From Nocardia acidivorans NBRC 108247 (lineage in GTDB: Bacteria; Actinomycetota; Actinomycetes; Mycobacteriales; Mycobacteriaceae): a stretch of DNA of 32,090 nt. The position numbers were made by a program, and so were the translations under genes. Numbering within the stretch: position 1 is the stretch's first letter; every line of letters starts with the position of its first letter. Location of the stretch: assembly GCF_001625085.1 (NCBI RefSeq), contig NZ_BDAW01000099.1, forward strand, positions 1 through 32,090. Reading direction: 5' to 3'. Below are positions 31,727 to 32,090 of the stretch, in pieces. The notes under the pieces were generated by a model. The model was not told the DNA's origin and ran no database searches. It saw nothing but the letters and a program-made list of their open reading frames with translations.

Positions 31727-32090
31727 TCAGTAGCGGTAGTGGTCGGGCTTGTAGGGGCCCTCGACGTCCACGCCGATGTACTCGGCCTGGTCCTTGGTGA
31801 GCTTGGTCAGGGTGCCGCCCAGGGCCTCGACGTGGATCTTGGCGACCTTCTCGTCGAGGTGCTTGGGGAGGCGGTAGACCTCGTTGTCGTACTCCTCGGG
31901 CTTGGTCCAGAGTTCGATCTGGGCGATCACTTGGTTGGAGAACGAGTTCGACATCACGAACGACGGGTGGCCGGTGGCGTTGCCCAGGTTGAGCAGGCGG
32001 CCCTCCGAGAGCACGATGATCGACTTGCCGGACTCCTTGAACGTCCACAGGTCGACCTGCGGCTTGATGTTCAGCCGCTCCGCGCCCGAG
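31727..32090 (-). CDS. ahcY: S-adenosylhomocysteinase, 3' part (runs off the window)
   Basis: The last 120 residues of SAH hydrolase; the 5' part lies beyond 32090. The sequence includes GRLLNLGNATGHPSFVMSNS (near the NAD and adenosine site), the helix QVIAQIELWTKPEEY, and the invariant C-terminus KPDHYRY, whose Lys and Tyr contact NAD of the neighbouring subunit. The enzyme reversibly splits S-adenosylhomocysteine to adenosine and homocysteine, closing the methyl cycle. Third-base G+C is very high, as in native genes. The gene ends 84 bp before the metK copy; a weak 6-bp stem (31689-31694 with 31712-31717) lies between them. Confidence 0.95.
   Translation of the reverse strand, partial: SGAERLNIKPQVDLWTFKESGKSIIVLSEGRLLNLGNATGHPSFVMSNSFSNQVIAQIELWTKPEEYDNEVYRLPKHLDEKVAKIHVEALGGTLTKLTKDQAEYIGVDVEGPYKPDHYRY

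Overview
The window is high-GC actinobacterial DNA with strong G/C bias at third codon positions. The gene content (S-adenosylhomocysteinase, many acyl-CoA synthetase and regulator genes, a FadD-type enzyme next to a RamA-like regulator, a mycothiol-ligase-like scrap, a MurG-type glycosyltransferase and a DUF574-type methyltransferase) fits Nocardia or a close relative in the Nocardiaceae. This placement is inferred from gene content and composition; no database was searched.

Region 1 (68-4316) is a small decayed integrative element in a tRNA-Ala(GGC) gene. Its ends are a 45-bp perfect direct repeat of the tRNA 3' half. Just inside each end is the same 19-bp sequence containing two TTGGCACG copies 11 bp apart, which look like integrase arm sites. 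The cargo is a zinc-ribbon membrane protein, a protein ending in an EndoU-type RNase toxin domain, and a small gene directly downstream that is probably its immunity gene. The tyrosine integrase has lost its N-terminal part at a junction with an IS3-family scar, so the element is probably immobile by itself.

Region 2 (4596-9241) is a tight four-gene plus-strand operon: a membrane-anchored Ser/Thr kinase, a 48-aa single-span membrane protein, a zinc-ribbon GTPase of the DO-GTPase2 type, and a large protein resembling 'GTPase-associated protein 1'. Such GTPase/GAP1 sets have been predicted computationally to be NTP-dependent conflict or signalling systems. This is the best candidate here for a poorly characterised system.

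Region 3 (9243-17181) looks like specialised metabolism and signalling: a stand-alone NRPS-type condensation protein, a cytochrome P450, a SAM methyltransferase, a two-gene DUF4388-like/roadblock-like pair, a polyprenyl diphosphate synthase with a strong terminator, and a MurG-like glycosyltransferase.

Region 4 (17250-23641) holds a hotdog thioesterase divergent from an HxlR regulator, an HPF/RaiA-like ribosome-associated protein, a GAF-LuxR regulator divergent from acyl-CoA synthetase genes, and a small conserved-looking ORF. The first acyl-CoA synthetase is broken by a 136-bp insertion made of two identical 68-bp tandem units.

Region 5 (23642-29579) contains a PRTase-like gene, two small minus-strand hypothetical genes, and a disrupted minus-strand gene carrying an antisense piece of a cysteine ligase (MshC/CysS-like). 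Then come a DHA2-type MFS exporter with its MarR regulator, which share a matching operator, a bile-acid:sodium-symporter-family transporter, and a secreted glycine-rich protein.

Region 6 (29580-32090) has a recombinase-like HTH protein followed by an initiator-tRNA-like fragment. After that is a foreign-looking metK copy with an in-frame stop codon, and then the 3' end of ahcY, which runs off the window.
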